From the NCBI GenBank assembly GCA_000953735.1, contig LN554852.1, forward strand, positions 3,917,846 through 3,981,845: a stretch of DNA of 64,000 bases. The letters are read 5' to 3'. The DNA is from Moritella viscosa. GTDB taxonomy: Bacteria > Pseudomonadota > Gammaproteobacteria > Enterobacterales > Moritellaceae. The notes beneath the pieces were generated by a model. It worked only from the letters and a program-made list of their open reading frames with translations, was not told where the DNA came from and did no database searches. The translations under genes were made by a program, and so were the position numbers. Positions 37,496-47,198 of the stretch are shown here, piece by piece (position 1 is the first letter of the stretch; the number at the start of each line of letters is the position of its first letter).

Positions 37496-37771
37496 ATGGC
37501 TTCAGATCCCGATAAATTACTCAACAAGCATCCCGGATTAACCCATTCAGAACTCCAGAAAGTCACTTCTCATGTACAAAGAGAAAAAGACGAATGGTAC
37601 CTCAATACTGTCATGATAGAAGGCCACAGCGTACCTTTCAAATTTAAACGCAAAAAGGCTTATAGGTCATTAACCGGCGTATACGTCAATCTGACTTACT
37701 ACCCTGAGGTTGAAAACGTCGCAGGATTCAAGATAGAAATTATGCATGTGGTCAGAATAAAAAAAACATAA
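37496..37771 (+). CDS. Conserved protein of unknown function, 91 aa
   Basis: I do not recognise a named family. The 91-residue soluble protein has a helical start (SELQKVTSHVQREKDEWYLN) and then a beta-rich, basic half (VPFKFKRKKAYRSLTGVYVN). It has no signal or membrane segment. It is in the same direction as the DUF2333 gene 122 bp downstream. Codon use looks like its neighbours, so it is probably a real gene. Confidence 0.7.
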   Translation: MASDPDKLLNKHPGLTHSELQKVTSHVQREKDEWYLNTVMIEGHSVPFKFKRKKAYRSLTGVYVNLTYYPEVENVAGFKIEIMHVVRIKKT

Positions 37772-37893
37772 GGTGCTTATGTAGTATTGCCATGGATTTT
37801 TTATATTGTGATTAGGCTTGTTGCAACCATTTCAGCGAGTTACACTAGAGTAAATATTACTAAACTTAATGTATGATTCGAGGGAACGACCAG

Positions 37894-38871
37894 ATGAGTA
37901 AATCTAAAATCATTGCAGGTATTGCTGCTGTCAGTATTATCTTTTATGCAACGGCCATTTATTGGAGTTGTGAGCCAGATAACTTCAGTCCAACACAAGT
38001 CACGGAAGAGTTAACTAAAAATAATACTGATATTGCAGTAGGTTCTTACACCACTGCCACGCTGATTAAAACACTTCAAACATTAGATGACAAGAATGGT
38101 GGTTACCTAAGCAATTCAATATTTCCACCTGCAATTTTGATGGATAACATGCCATCATGGGAATATGGATTATTAGAGCAATCACGTGATCTGATGTTAG
38201 TATTACGTCGTGACTTAAGCCGCTCACAAACGCAATCAACTGAAAATAAAGATCTACAAAAAGCCCACGGTTCGTTAAATGTTGAACACACACGTTTGTT
38301 CCCAACTAACGCCAATTCTGAATACAAAAAGACAATATCTGAACTTCAAAAATACCTAGATAAATTAAACGATTCACAATCAAAAAATGCACAATTTTAT
38401 GCCCGTGCAGATAATCTTGCAGAATGGTTTAAACAAGTGGAAAAACGTCTTGGTTCATTATCACAACGTTTAAGTGCGTCTGTTGGTCAATATCGTATCA
38501 ATACTGATTTATCGGGTGATCTTGGCGCTGAGCAATCCACATTTACAGAGTCTGGTTCTACCGTTAAAACATCATGGTTAGATATCGATAATGTATTCTG
38601 GGAAGCACGTGGTTCTTCTTGGGCACTTTATCACTATTTAAAAGCAGCTAGAGTTGACTTTAAAGGTGTATTAGAGAAGAAAAATGCCCTCGCAAGTGTT
38701 GACCAAATAATCCTTGAATTGGAAGCATCACTTCAACCGGTAAGCAGCCCTATGATTCTAAACGGTTCTGGTTTTGGTATGTTTGCTAACCACTCACTGG
38801 TAATGGCAAACTACCTGTCTCGTGCTAATGCAGCCGTAATTGACCTACGCAGATTACTAGAACAAGGTTAA
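37894..38871 (+). CDS. DUF2333 family membrane-anchored protein
   Basis: This 325-residue protein of unknown function has one N-terminal transmembrane helix (about 5-20, IIAGIAAVSIIFYATAIYW). A helical periplasmic body follows, including RADNLAEWFKQVEKRLGSLS and DIDNVFWEARGSSWALYHYL. The start at 37894 follows GAGGGA at good distance; an ATG seven codons earlier lacks a site. The family is common in marine gammaproteobacteria and is probably an inner-membrane protein facing the periplasm. Confidence 0.85.
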   Translation: MSKSKIIAGIAAVSIIFYATAIYWSCEPDNFSPTQVTEELTKNNTDIAVGSYTTATLIKTLQTLDDKNGGYLSNSIFPPAILMDNMPSWEYGLLEQSRDLMLVLRRDLSRSQTQSTENKDLQKAHGSLNVEHTRLFPTNANSEYKKTISELQKYLDKLNDSQSKNAQFYARADNLAEWFKQVEKRLGSLSQRLSASVGQYRINTDLSGDLGAEQSTFTESGSTVKTSWLDIDNVFWEARGSSWALYHYLKAARVDFKGVLEKKNALASVDQIILELEASLQPVSSPMILNGSGFGMFANHSLVMANYLSRANAAVIDLRRLLEQG

Positions 38872-38905
38872 TAACGAACTTTTGAGTATCATTAAGCCAG
38901 TAACT

Positions 38906-38934
38906 AAGCCTGTAACAGTGTTACGGGCTTTTTT
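38906..38934 (+). terminator. Terminator of the DUF2333 gene
   Basis: AAGCC(T)GTAAC pairs with GTTAC(G)GGCTT around a 3-base loop, followed by T6. Confidence 0.85.
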
Positions 38935-39015
38935 GTGTCTGAAATTCATGACAAACTACAGATTCATAAACCATTTATTATGCGTTAAGCACAAAGCAAT
39001 GTGGAGATATCAACA

Positions 39016-39840
39016 ATGCAAACAGTATTAATTACCGGTGCTTCAACTGGGATAGGTTATCACGCGGCAGTAAGCCTGAAAGCGGCAGGTTATCGCGTTT
39101 TTGCCACGGCTAGAAAAACGCAAGACGTGACAAGGTTAATTGATCAAGGTTTTGAAAGTGTGCAACTGGACTTAAGTTCTACAGCCTCTATTACTGCTGC
39201 TGTCGCACATATAACCCAACTCACCGATGGCAAGATTGATGTGCTTTTTAATAACGGCGCTTATGGTCAACCGGGTGCAGTCGAAGATTTACCGACAAAT
39301 GCGTTACGAGCGCAATTTGAGACCAATGTATTTGGCTGGCACGAGCTAACCACACAAATTATTCCATTAATGCACGCCAATGGCCGCGGCCGAATTATTC
39401 AAAACAGTTCGGTTCTGGGGTTAGTAACGATGAAATATCGTGGGGCGTACAATGCCAGCAAATTTGCGCTAGAAGGACTAACAGACACATTAAGACTGGA
39501 GTTATTAGATTCACCAATCAAGGTATCGCTTATTGAACCAGGCCCTATTGTTAGTCAATTTAGAGCCAATGCACTGTCAGCCCTTAAAGCCAATATTGAT
39601 ATAAAAAACAGTATCCATAATGCCGATTACCAACAGCAAATTAGTCGGTTAGGTAAAAAAGACGTCAGTAGTCAGTTTACGCTTGGCCCAGAGGCAGTAA
39701 CTAAAGCACTTATTCATGCGATCGAAAGCAAGAATCCGAAAGTCCGTTATTACGTAACCTTTCCAACCTATTTATTTGCCTTGTTAAAACGTATTTTACC
39801 CTTTAGAGTATTAGATAAAATATTAGCTAAATCAGGCTGA
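39016..39840 (+). CDS. Short-chain dehydrogenase/reductase
   Basis: This is a classical SDR NAD(P)-dependent oxidoreductase of 274 residues. It has the cofactor motif TGASTGIGYHAA at about 7-18, the NNGAYGQ structural motif, and the catalytic YNASK. Its substrate cannot be told. The ATG at 39016 lies 9 bases after GGAG; a GTG at 39001 would overlap that site. It precedes the M32 carboxypeptidase by 36 bp, so the two may share a transcript. Confidence 0.88.
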   Translation: MQTVLITGASTGIGYHAAVSLKAAGYRVFATARKTQDVTRLIDQGFESVQLDLSSTASITAAVAHITQLTDGKIDVLFNNGAYGQPGAVEDLPTNALRAQFETNVFGWHELTTQIIPLMHANGRGRIIQNSSVLGLVTMKYRGAYNASKFALEGLTDTLRLELLDSPIKVSLIEPGPIVSQFRANALSALKANIDIKNSIHNADYQQQISRLGKKDVSSQFTLGPEAVTKALIHAIESKNPKVRYYVTFPTYLFALLKRILPFRVLDKILAKSG

Positions 39841-39876
39841 TATTCCCCTATTAACAGTCTCAAACTTGGAGTTAAC

Positions 39877-41367
39877 ATGACCACTAGTTCAGCATATGAA
39901 GAGTTATCTAAGCACTTTAAAAAAATCCATAACCTAAGCCACCTGTCTTCTATTTGTGGTTGGGATCAAGCAGCTATGATGCCTGCTGGCGGTAATGAAG
40001 CACGCTCTGAAGCAATGGCCGAACTAGCTGTCATGATCCACCAGCAAAGTACCGCGCCACAACTTGCCGGCTTAATTAACCAAGCGCAAGCTGAAAACCT
40101 GTCAAGTGAGCAACAAGCCAGCTTGGCAGAGATCGACCGTAGCTGGCAGCAAGCCAACGTGGTACCGGAAGAACTTGTCTCGGCAAAATCGTTAGCAGGT
40201 TCTAAATGTGAACACGCTTGGCGCACCCAGCGTAAAGAAAATGATTGGGCAGGTTTTGCTAAAAATTTAAAAACAGTCGTTGAACTGTCACGTGAAGAAG
40301 CCAGTATTCGCGGCCAAGCAAACAACTGTAGTAACTACGATGCCTTGATGGATTTGTACGAACCGGGCATGACCAGCGCCCAACTAGACCCTATTTTTGA
40401 TGATGTGAAGTCATGGTTACCAGAATTAACGCTCGCAGCCCAGGAAAAACAACGCAGTGACAATGTCATTATGCCAACAGGACATTTCCCGATTGCATCT
40501 CAGCAACAGCTGGGATTAAAAACCATGCAGATCCTCGGCTTTGATTTTAACCATGGCCGCCTTGACGTATCAACGCATCCATTCTGTGGTGGTGTATCTT
40601 CAGATGTACGCATAACAACACGATATGAAGAAGATGACTTTACCCAAAGTTTGATGGGCGTTGTCCATGAAACTGGCCACGCTCGTTATGAGCAAGGTCT
40701 ACCAAAAGCATTAAACCACCTACCTGTAGGTCAAGCGCGTTCGATGGGTATTCATGAAAGCCAAAGCTTGTTATTTGAAATGCAACTAGGCCGTAGTCAG
40801 GAGTTTTTAACTTTACTGACACCAGAAATACAGAAGGCTTTTTCAGGTACAGATAAGGCTATTTATAACCCGCTTAATCTAAGTCAGTGCTACACACGAG
40901 TGAAGCCAGATTTTATCCGTGTTGATGCAGACGAAGTGACTTACCCTGCGCATGTAATGCTACGCTATGAAATCGAACAAGCACTGATGAATGGCGATAT
41001 TGAAGTTGATGATATCCCAGAATTATGGGCGCTTAAAATGCAGCAATACCTTGGTGTAGATACCAAGGGTAATTACCGTAATGGTTGTATGCAAGATGTG
41101 CATTGGACAGATGGTAGCTTTGGTTACTTCCCATCTTACACATTGGGCGCAATGTACGCCGCACAGTTCATGACGACAATTAAGCAACAGATGGATGTTC
41201 CGGCAATCATTACCAGCGGTGATTTATCACCTATCTTTAATTGGCTCAAAACTAACATCTGGAAAAATGCATCACTGTTAAGTACCAATGATTTAGTCAC
41301 TAAAGCGACAGGTGAAACATTAAACCCTGCGCACTTTAAAACCCATCTACAGGCGCGTTATTTGTAA
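39877..41367 (+). CDS. Metallocarboxypeptidase, M32 family (Taq type)
   Basis: This cytoplasmic zinc carboxypeptidase has 496 residues. The zinc site HETGH is at 264-268, followed by the family's MGIHESQSLLFEMQLG and the late DVHWTDGSFGYFPSYTLGAM. Length is normal for M32 (about 490-510). A strong terminator follows. Confidence 0.93.
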   Translation: MTTSSAYEELSKHFKKIHNLSHLSSICGWDQAAMMPAGGNEARSEAMAELAVMIHQQSTAPQLAGLINQAQAENLSSEQQASLAEIDRSWQQANVVPEELVSAKSLAGSKCEHAWRTQRKENDWAGFAKNLKTVVELSREEASIRGQANNCSNYDALMDLYEPGMTSAQLDPIFDDVKSWLPELTLAAQEKQRSDNVIMPTGHFPIASQQQLGLKTMQILGFDFNHGRLDVSTHPFCGGVSSDVRITTRYEEDDFTQSLMGVVHETGHARYEQGLPKALNHLPVGQARSMGIHESQSLLFEMQLGRSQEFLTLLTPEIQKAFSGTDKAIYNPLNLSQCYTRVKPDFIRVDADEVTYPAHVMLRYEIEQALMNGDIEVDDIPELWALKMQQYLGVDTKGNYRNGCMQDVHWTDGSFGYFPSYTLGAMYAAQFMTTIKQQMDVPAIITSGDLSPIFNWLKTNIWKNASLLSTNDLVTKATGETLNPAHFKTHLQARYL

Positions 41368-41396
41368 TGCCCATTTAGTTTAAATTAATAAACTAT

Positions 41397-41436
41397 AAAA
41401 AGGCCGCAACTTCAAGTTTGTGGCCTTTTTAGTTTT
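41397..41436. terminator. Bidirectional terminator between carboxypeptidase and araC-type gene
   Basis: AAAAGGCC(G)CAAC and GTT(T)GTGGCCTTTTT form an imperfect stem with A-run and T-run flanks, usable by both convergent genes. Confidence 0.85.
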
Positions 41437-42307
41437 ATTTACCATCATCTAATCGTTTCAATGCTTTTCGGTAACTATTTGGGGTCGCGTGCTTATAGGC
41501 TTTAAACTGACGATTAAAGTTAGCTTGATTAAAATAGCCCACTTTTTCCATGATTATATTTATTGGTAATTTAGTGTTAACGAGCAGTTCACAGGCAACA
41601 TTTAACCTAATTTTCATCAAGTGTTGTGAAAAATTTTCTTTATAATGTTTGAAGAAAAACCGTCTAATCGTACTCTCGCTAACATATAAATGGCGCGCTA
41701 AGTCCGCTTGATAAATAGGACGCTGAAAATTTTTAAGAAGAAACGTTTCTGCCTTTCTAAGCTTATTTTCAACGTGATTATTCGGATCACCTTGAGCGGT
41801 TTTTCTCAATAACAATGGCGTTTGCTGTTCATCATCAATTAAAAGCGAAAAAATACGCATTAAAGTTGCTAATTGCTCAACGGAATTGAGTAATAACACG
41901 TCGTCTAGCAACAAAAAAACTTGCTCTGCAGTCGTCAGTGAGAACTGTATGCCTTTTTGCGCTTCGCTTAAAACAGAACGTAATGGCTTGAGTTCACTGC
42001 AGCAATAGATTAACTGCTCAATCCATTCTTTTTTAAACCATAACACGTGCGTTTCACAACGCTGCGATATCGGCAGTTTATCAGAGCAAAATGCATGTGG
42101 GATACTTGGCGCCAATAATACCATGTGATTATGATTGATATCGCTACAATAGTTTCCAATAAGACTTAACCCATTAAAATTGCGGTGTATGGCGATTTCA
42201 TATTCTTCATGTTGGTGCCAATCAAATTTTTTTACCTCTTCCAATACTTTCTTATACCGCCAAGACATTCCAATGCGTTGCGGTACCTTCTCAATATATT
42301 CTTTCAT
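41435..42307 (-). CDS. AraC-family transcriptional regulator
   Basis: The 290-residue protein has an N-terminal cupin-like sensor domain (FDWHQHEEYEIAIHRNFNG, about 28-46) and a C-terminal double HTH (about 185-285, LYVSESTIRRFFFKHYKENF and VGYFNQANFNRQFKAYKHAT). The ligand and targets are unknown. No sugar or catabolic genes are adjacent. It is divergent from a small-protein gene, which may be its target. Confidence 0.88.
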   Translation of the reverse strand: MKEYIEKVPQRIGMSWRYKKVLEEVKKFDWHQHEEYEIAIHRNFNGLSLIGNYCSDINHNHMVLLAPSIPHAFCSDKLPISQRCETHVLWFKKEWIEQLIYCCSELKPLRSVLSEAQKGIQFSLTTAEQVFLLLDDVLLLNSVEQLATLMRIFSLLIDDEQQTPLLLRKTAQGDPNNHVENKLRKAETFLLKNFQRPIYQADLARHLYVSESTIRRFFFKHYKENFSQHLMKIRLNVACELLVNTKLPINIIMEKVGYFNQANFNRQFKAYKHATPNSYRKALKRLDDGK

Positions 42308-42468
42308 ATACTCGACCTATAGAACAATAATACTGATTAGTACTAATAAGTAATGATAACGCAACTAATGAGCGAATAGTATTGCTATGTGAATGGGGAA
42401 CACTCATGTGTTATCGCCAACAGAGTAAACTTGAAAGTAAGTGAAAAGACTCAACTGGAGATAATAAT

Positions 42469-42648
42469 ATGAATGGTTTGATAAACAGAATTAATCAGCT
42501 AATTATCGAAAACCGTAGTGAATGGATTGGATTAATCACCTATGGATACGGTATTGACAGTAATGATGCTATCAAGTACTACGGATACACATCAATAGAA
42601 AATTATAGCCAAGACTTGATAAAATACTTTTCTAATAAACAGCACTGA
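42469..42648 (+). CDS. Small protein of unknown function, 59 aa
   Basis: A 59-codon gene starts at ATG 42469 behind CTGGAG at proper distance. It encodes a soluble, aromatic-rich peptide (MNGLINRINQLIIENRSEW, then GYGIDSNDAIKYYGYTSIEN). A strong terminator lies 12 bp after its stop. I do not recognise the family. Own ribosome-binding site, own terminator and position opposite an AraC-type gene make it likely to be real. Confidence 0.65.
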   Translation: MNGLINRINQLIIENRSEWIGLITYGYGIDSNDAIKYYGYTSIENYSQDLIKYFSNKQH

Positions 42649-42659
42649 TTTAATCGAAC

Positions 42660-42697
42660 AAGCAACAGGGTGATTACTTACCGCCTGTTGCTTTCAA
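42660..42697. terminator. Terminator between the 59-aa gene and norW
   Basis: A 10-bp perfect stem AAGCAACAGG/CCTGTTGCTT with a 14-base loop and T-rich right side, between convergent genes. Confidence 0.8.
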
Positions 42698-42725
42698 TCT
42701 TAAATTTTTTAAGAATCGTCTTACA

Positions 42726-43883
42726 CTATTTTGCCACCTGGTGTACGTTAGGTAACAAGCGTAATAACTTAAACGCTTCGGGCATGTTTGCCTGTGTCAC
42801 CACAAAACCCATTAACACCTCATCACGATCAAAAGCCTTTGCGGTCATTCCCGAAGTAGTTAATTCTATTTGCCAGCGCGCATCTTCCGCAGTGGTATTC
42901 CCACTTAATTGAATAGGATATAGCGGCGTTTTAACTTTGACTAACATCGCAGGAAAAATCACATTCGTCGCAGCATTCGTTAGCGTTTTTGCTAACGCAT
43001 TAGCACTGAGTATTATTGGCTGTAAGAAAGCCAAATGTTTACCGTCAATCTCAGCACAATCGCCGATTGCAAAAATATGTGGATCATTTGTTCTTAATTG
43101 CTTATCAACAACAATACCACGATTGACCGCGAGTCCAACCAAACTCGCCAATGTAGTATTAGGTTTCAAACCAGCAGCACACACCACACTATCAACCTTC
43201 ACACTATATCCGCTCTTAAAACGAACCTCGATACCAGTATCCGTTTTTGTCATCTTGCTGAGTTCATTACCCAGCTGCAGCTTAACTCCCTGCCCTCTCA
43301 TTGCTTGATACAACTGAGATGATATAAATTCAGGTAGTAAATTAGGCAGTAATGAATCTGACCGGTCGCTTAATATCACATCATAATGAGCGATAGCCAA
43401 ATCCATCGCAATTTCAGTTCCAACTAAACCAGCGCCAACAACTAATACAGATTTAGCATTCGCTAATTGTTCCTGTGACTGCTGATATTCATCCAAACTG
43501 TTTAGCGTAATAATCTCTTTGGCAGCATCCCCATCAACAAATGGCACAAACGATTGTGCCCCCGTAGCAAGTACCAAGTTATCGTATGCTATCTCGATGC
43601 CGTGACAACTCACTGTTTTTTCCGTGCGATTGATTTTATCAACATGGGTATTTTTCATCAGGGTAATATTATATTCAGCCGCAAAATCTATCCCACTTTG
43701 CTTAACCATATCTTGCGCAGTCAGTTTTTTGCTAAATACATGGCTCAGTTCAGGTTTGACATAATCATCACCACTGCCAGTGGTTATCACAATAATTGCT
43801 TGTTCCTTACTTAACCGACGAATTGATTTAACTAATTGATAAGCAGCAAACCCACTGCCTATGATAACGACGGGTGAACTCAT
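42726..43883 (-). CDS. norW: NADH:flavorubredoxin reductase NorW
   Basis: This FAD enzyme passes electrons from NADH to the rubredoxin domain of NorV. The 385-residue protein has an N-terminal FAD motif ([16 protein letters not shown]), an NAD motif ([18 protein letters not shown], about 143-160) and the FAD-closing [15 protein letters not shown]. Its start overlaps the norV stop by 4 bp (ATGA), indicating translational coupling. Confidence 0.93.
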   Translation of the reverse strand: MSSPVVIIGSGFAAYQLVKSIRRLSKEQAIIVITTGSGDDYVKPELSHVFSKKLTAQDMVKQSGIDFAAEYNITLMKNTHVDKINRTEKTVSCHGIEIAYDNLVLATGAQSFVPFVDGDAAKEIITLNSLDEYQQSQEQLANAKSVLVVGAGLVGTEIAMDLAIAHYDVILSDRSDSLLPNLLPEFISSQLYQAMRGQGVKLQLGNELSKMTKTDTGIEVRFKSGYSVKVDSVVCAAGLKPNTTLASLVGLAVNRGIVVDKQLRTNDPHIFAIGDCAEIDGKHLAFLQPIILSANALAKTLTNAATNVIFPAMLVKVKTPLYPIQLSGNTTAEDARWQIELTTSGMTAKAFDRDEVLMGFVVTQANMPEAFKLLRLLPNVHQVAK

Positions 43884-45373
43884 GCTGCATCCTCAGTTTT
43901 TATCTCTTCAAACACATCTTTACCTAAACCGCACTCGGGACAAAGGAAATAATCAGGTACGTCTGACCATGCTGTACCCGGTGCAATATCTTGATTTGGT
44001 TCACCTTGCGCAGGATCGTATACCCACTGACATACCATACATAACATCGAGCTCTCAGCATCAAACTGTGCCACAGCACTTTCTGGTATTGACTTTTGAA
44101 CTGCAACGGTCTGCGGAGATTGTTCTAGTACAGCTTGATTTTTTACAGGTGCAACTACATCTGCAACCGTATGATTTGTTAACGCCCACTCTTTCGCTAG
44201 CGTGCGTCCATATTCACGGCATGCTAATACCGCTTTACCATCTGGTTTCCATTTTGTTTTAAGGCTTGGGTAAGCTGCAAAGCCCGCTTCATGCAATCGC
44301 TTTTCAATGCGATCAATCGCTCCACCAGTCCAACCATAACTACCAAATGCAGCTGCTTTTTTGTTTTTAAAACGCAGACCGGTGATCTCTTCCAGCATGG
44401 CAGCAACTTTAGGCATCATCACATTATTCATCGTTGATGAACCCACTAAAATGCCTTTAGAAATAAAGGCATTCGATAAAATTTCATTTTTATCATGACG
44501 TGCCACATTGAATACTTTCACCGCAACATTGCTATCCGCCTCATGAATCCCCTGCGCAATGGCATCCGCCATCATGCGGGTATTATTCGACATAGAATCA
44601 TAAAAAATAGTAATGCGGTCTTCTTGATATTTATCTGCCCACGCCAGATATTGTTCAATGATTTGAATCGGATTATCACGCCACACAACACCGTGTGCAG
44701 TCGCAATCATATCGACGGGTAAATTAAAGCCTAATATTTCTTTAATCTTAGCACTAACTAGCGGGCTAAATGGAGTAAGAATATTGGCATAATAACGTAA
44801 ACATTGATCCATTAACTCTTTCGTATCTACTTCATCATTGAATAAACGCTCATCACAATAATGCTGACCGAATGCATCATTACTAAACAGCACCGCATCA
44901 CCGGTCATATACGTCATCATGCTGTCAGGCCAATGTAACATGGGGGTTTCAATAAAGACCAACTGCTTACCATTACCTAAATCTAAACTATCACCCGTCT
45001 TAACCACGTTAAAATTCCACTCAGGGTGGTGGTGGTGACCGGTAATTGAATCAATCGCATTTTCGGTACAATAAATAGGGGTGTTCGGTATTTTATTTAA
45101 TAATGCAGCTAATGCACCTGCATGATCTTCTTCAGCATGATTAATCACAATGTAATCAATTTTGTTAAGGTCAACTTCCAGTTCTAATTGTTGAATAAAT
45201 TCGTAGCAGAATTTGTGGTCAACCGTATCAATTAGTACCGTCTTTTCTTCTTGAATAAGATAACTATTATAACTCGTGCCTTTTTCTGTTTTAAATTCAG
45301 TACCGTGAAAATCACGCACTTCCCAATCACGCTGTCCAACCCAAGAGATATTATTTTTTACATGAATAGTCAT
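43880..45373 (-). CDS. norV: Anaerobic nitric oxide reductase flavorubredoxin NorV
   Basis: This protein reduces NO to N2O under anoxia. The 497-residue chain has an N-terminal diiron beta-lactamase-like domain with HAEEDHAG at about 80-87. A flavodoxin domain follows (about 250-395, [20 protein letters not shown]), then a C-terminal rubredoxin with CxxC pairs ([14 protein letters not shown] and [12 protein letters not shown]). The start at 45373 matches E. coli NorV; an upstream TTG frame adds four residues. It is controlled by the divergent norR. Confidence 0.96.
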   Translation of the reverse strand: MTIHVKNNISWVGQRDWEVRDFHGTEFKTEKGTSYNSYLIQEEKTVLIDTVDHKFCYEFIQQLELEVDLNKIDYIVINHAEEDHAGALAALLNKIPNTPIYCTENAIDSITGHHHHPEWNFNVVKTGDSLDLGNGKQLVFIETPMLHWPDSMMTYMTGDAVLFSNDAFGQHYCDERLFNDEVDTKELMDQCLRYYANILTPFSPLVSAKIKEILGFNLPVDMIATAHGVVWRDNPIQIIEQYLAWADKYQEDRITIFYDSMSNNTRMMADAIAQGIHEADSNVAVKVFNVARHDKNEILSNAFISKGILVGSSTMNNVMMPKVAAMLEEITGLRFKNKKAAAFGSYGWTGGAIDRIEKRLHEAGFAAYPSLKTKWKPDGKAVLACREYGRTLAKEWALTNHTVADVVAPVKNQAVLEQSPQTVAVQKSIPESAVAQFDAESSMLCMVCQWVYDPAQGEPNQDIAPGTAWSDVPDYFLCPECGLGKDVFEEIKTEDAA

Positions 45374-45418
45374 ATTGTATTCCAATTAAAGAGTTAACGA
45401 ATTTATACACGTTCTAAC

Positions 45419-45434
45419 TGCACGTACCATGCCA
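45419..45434 (-). promoter_or_regulatory. Sigma-54 promoter of norVW
   Basis: Minus-strand TGGCAT-GGTAC-GTGCA keeps the GG and GC at the required spacing, with two departures from consensus. It lies about 46 bases upstream of norV, as expected for a NorR-activated promoter. Confidence 0.72.
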
Positions 45435-45477
45435 AACTGCAAGCCGTTGATTTAATTGGAATATGGAGGCTTAAGCA

Positions 45478-45488
45478 GTCATAATGAC
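45478..45488. promoter_or_regulatory. NorR operator 1
   Basis: GTCATAATGAC, a perfect palindrome of the GT-N7-AC form recognised by NorR enhancer-binding proteins, upstream of the norV sigma-54 promoter. Confidence 0.7.
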
Positions 45489-45502
45489 TATCTTTACATA
45501 TT

Positions 45503-45513
45503 GTCATTATGAC
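45503..45513. promoter_or_regulatory. NorR operator 2
   Basis: GTCATTATGAC, palindromic and nearly identical to operator 1, starting 25 bp further from norV. Confidence 0.7.
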
Positions 45514-45521
45514 TATACAAT

Positions 45522-45532
45522 GTCGATAAGAC
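45522..45532. promoter_or_regulatory. NorR operator 3
   Basis: GTCGATAAGAC fits GT-N7-AC less perfectly and lies 10 bp before the norR start codon, so it could also mediate autoregulation. Confidence 0.55.
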
Positions 45533-45542
45533 AGTATTTAAT

Positions 45543-47096
45543 ATGGCAGACGTGATGCAAACTAGTACTAAAGACCTTATCCATATCGCCTTAGATTTAA
45601 CAACCAATATCTCCAGTCAGGATCGTTTCGAACGCCTACTTACAACAATGCGTAGACTATTCAACTGTGATGCATCTGCGCTATTAGAGTTTAAAGGACT
45701 GCATTTCAAACCCTTAGCAATTAATGGCCTTAATGCTGACGTATTGGGCAGGCAATTTAATATCAGTGAACACCCTAGATTAGAAGCCATTGCCAGAGCT
45801 GGTGATGTAGTCAGGTTTCCTGCAGACAGTTCTCTGCCCGATCCTTATGACGCCCTGATTACCTCACATGAAGGTAATTTGCATGTACATGCCTGTGTCG
45901 GATTACCTTTAATGGCAAATCAACGCCTGATTGGTGCCCTTACCCTCGATAGCTTTGATCCCCATCAGTTTGATAACTTCAGCAATGATGAACTACGTAC
46001 GGTGAGCGCGCTTGCAGCCGCGACACTTAATATTGCATTATTGATGGATAAACTGGAAAAAGCGGCAGGCGATATGACAGAATCAGATCCCGCCAAACAT
46101 CAACCCCAAAGTAACACTGAAATTATTGGTCAATCCGCGCAGATCCAAGCCTTAAAAAAAGAAATAAGCGTGGTTGCGAGCACCGATATGACCGCCTTGA
46201 TCTTGGGAGAAACAGGAGTTGGTAAAGAATTAGTTGCCACCGCAATCCACCAGCAATCTTCTCGAGCCGACAAACCCCTGATATACCTTAACTGCGCAGC
46301 TTTACCAGAGTCTATTGCAGAAAGTGAACTATTTGGACATGTAAAAGGCGCATTTACCGGTGCGATAAGTAACCGCAGTGGTAAGTTTGAATTAGCAGAT
46401 AAAGGCACCCTATTTCTTGATGAAATTGGTGAGTTAACCCTGACTTTACAAGCAAAGCTATTACGGGTATTACAATATGGCGACTTACAACGTATTGGTG
46501 ATGACCGAAACTTAAAAGTCGATACGCGTATCATAGCGGCAACCAACAAAGATTTAAAAGAAGAAGTACTTGCAGGTCGTTTTAGAGCAGATCTTTATCA
46601 TCGCCTTAGCGTATTTCCCATTACTGTATCACCGCTGCGCGAACGTGGCGAAGACATTATATTATTAGCTGGTTTTTTCATTGAACGCTGTCGCAGCAAA
46701 CTGCAATTAAGTCACCTGAGTTTAAGTTCCACCAGCCAAGCTATACTGATGAATTATCCATGGCCAGGTAATATCAGAGAATTGGAGCACAGTATTAACC
46801 GCGCTGCGATTCTGGCCAGAGCAGAAGCTAAAGATGAATACGTAGTGCTTCAACCTGCACATTTTAAGCTTGAGCATTTTTCAGTTGGAGTAACAGATAC
46901 GACTGAGCAACCAATAATGCCCATCACCAGCATACCCGTCGATAATTTACGTGACGCGACCGAGCAATTTCAACGACAGTTAATTAGCAAAGCACTCAAA
47001 GAAAACAACAATAACTGGGCTGCAACGGCACGCCACCTTTCTGTCGATGTGGGCAATCTTCATCGATTAGCTAAGCGGATTGAATTGAAACAATAA
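45543..47096 (+). CDS. norR: NO-responsive sigma-54 activator NorR
   Basis: This enhancer-binding protein switches on norVW when its iron centre binds NO. The 517-residue protein has an N-terminal GAF domain (about 15-165). The AAA+ domain has Walker A GETGVGKE at about 222, GAFTGA at about 269 for sigma-54 contact, and LFLDEIGEL as Walker B. The C-terminal Fis-type HTH is [20 protein letters not shown]. It is divergent from norV, with three operators in the 170-bp gap. Confidence 0.95.
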   Translation: MADVMQTSTKDLIHIALDLTTNISSQDRFERLLTTMRRLFNCDASALLEFKGLHFKPLAINGLNADVLGRQFNISEHPRLEAIARAGDVVRFPADSSLPDPYDALITSHEGNLHVHACVGLPLMANQRLIGALTLDSFDPHQFDNFSNDELRTVSALAAATLNIALLMDKLEKAAGDMTESDPAKHQPQSNTEIIGQSAQIQALKKEISVVASTDMTALILGETGVGKELVATAIHQQSSRADKPLIYLNCAALPESIAESELFGHVKGAFTGAISNRSGKFELADKGTLFLDEIGELTLTLQAKLLRVLQYGDLQRIGDDRNLKVDTRIIAATNKDLKEEVLAGRFRADLYHRLSVFPITVSPLRERGEDIILLAGFFIERCRSKLQLSHLSLSSTSQAILMNYPWPGNIRELEHSINRAAILARAEAKDEYVVLQPAHFKLEHFSVGVTDTTEQPIMPITSIPVDNLRDATEQFQRQLISKALKENNNNWAATARHLSVDVGNLHRLAKRIELKQ

Positions 47097-47126
47097 CAAT
47101 TTAAAGAGTAAAATTGCAAAAGTAAA

Positions 47127-47171
47127 AAGGCCGCACATTTATATTAATAAAGATGTGCGGCCTTTGTTTTA
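47127..47171. terminator. Terminator between norR and the Ig-like lipoprotein gene
   Basis: AAAGGCCGCACAT pairs perfectly with ATGTGCGGCCTTT (13 bp, 14-base loop), with A-run and T-run flanks. It can serve both convergent genes. Confidence 0.88.
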
Positions 47172-47198
47172 TTCACTTTACCTAACTGATATAGATAA

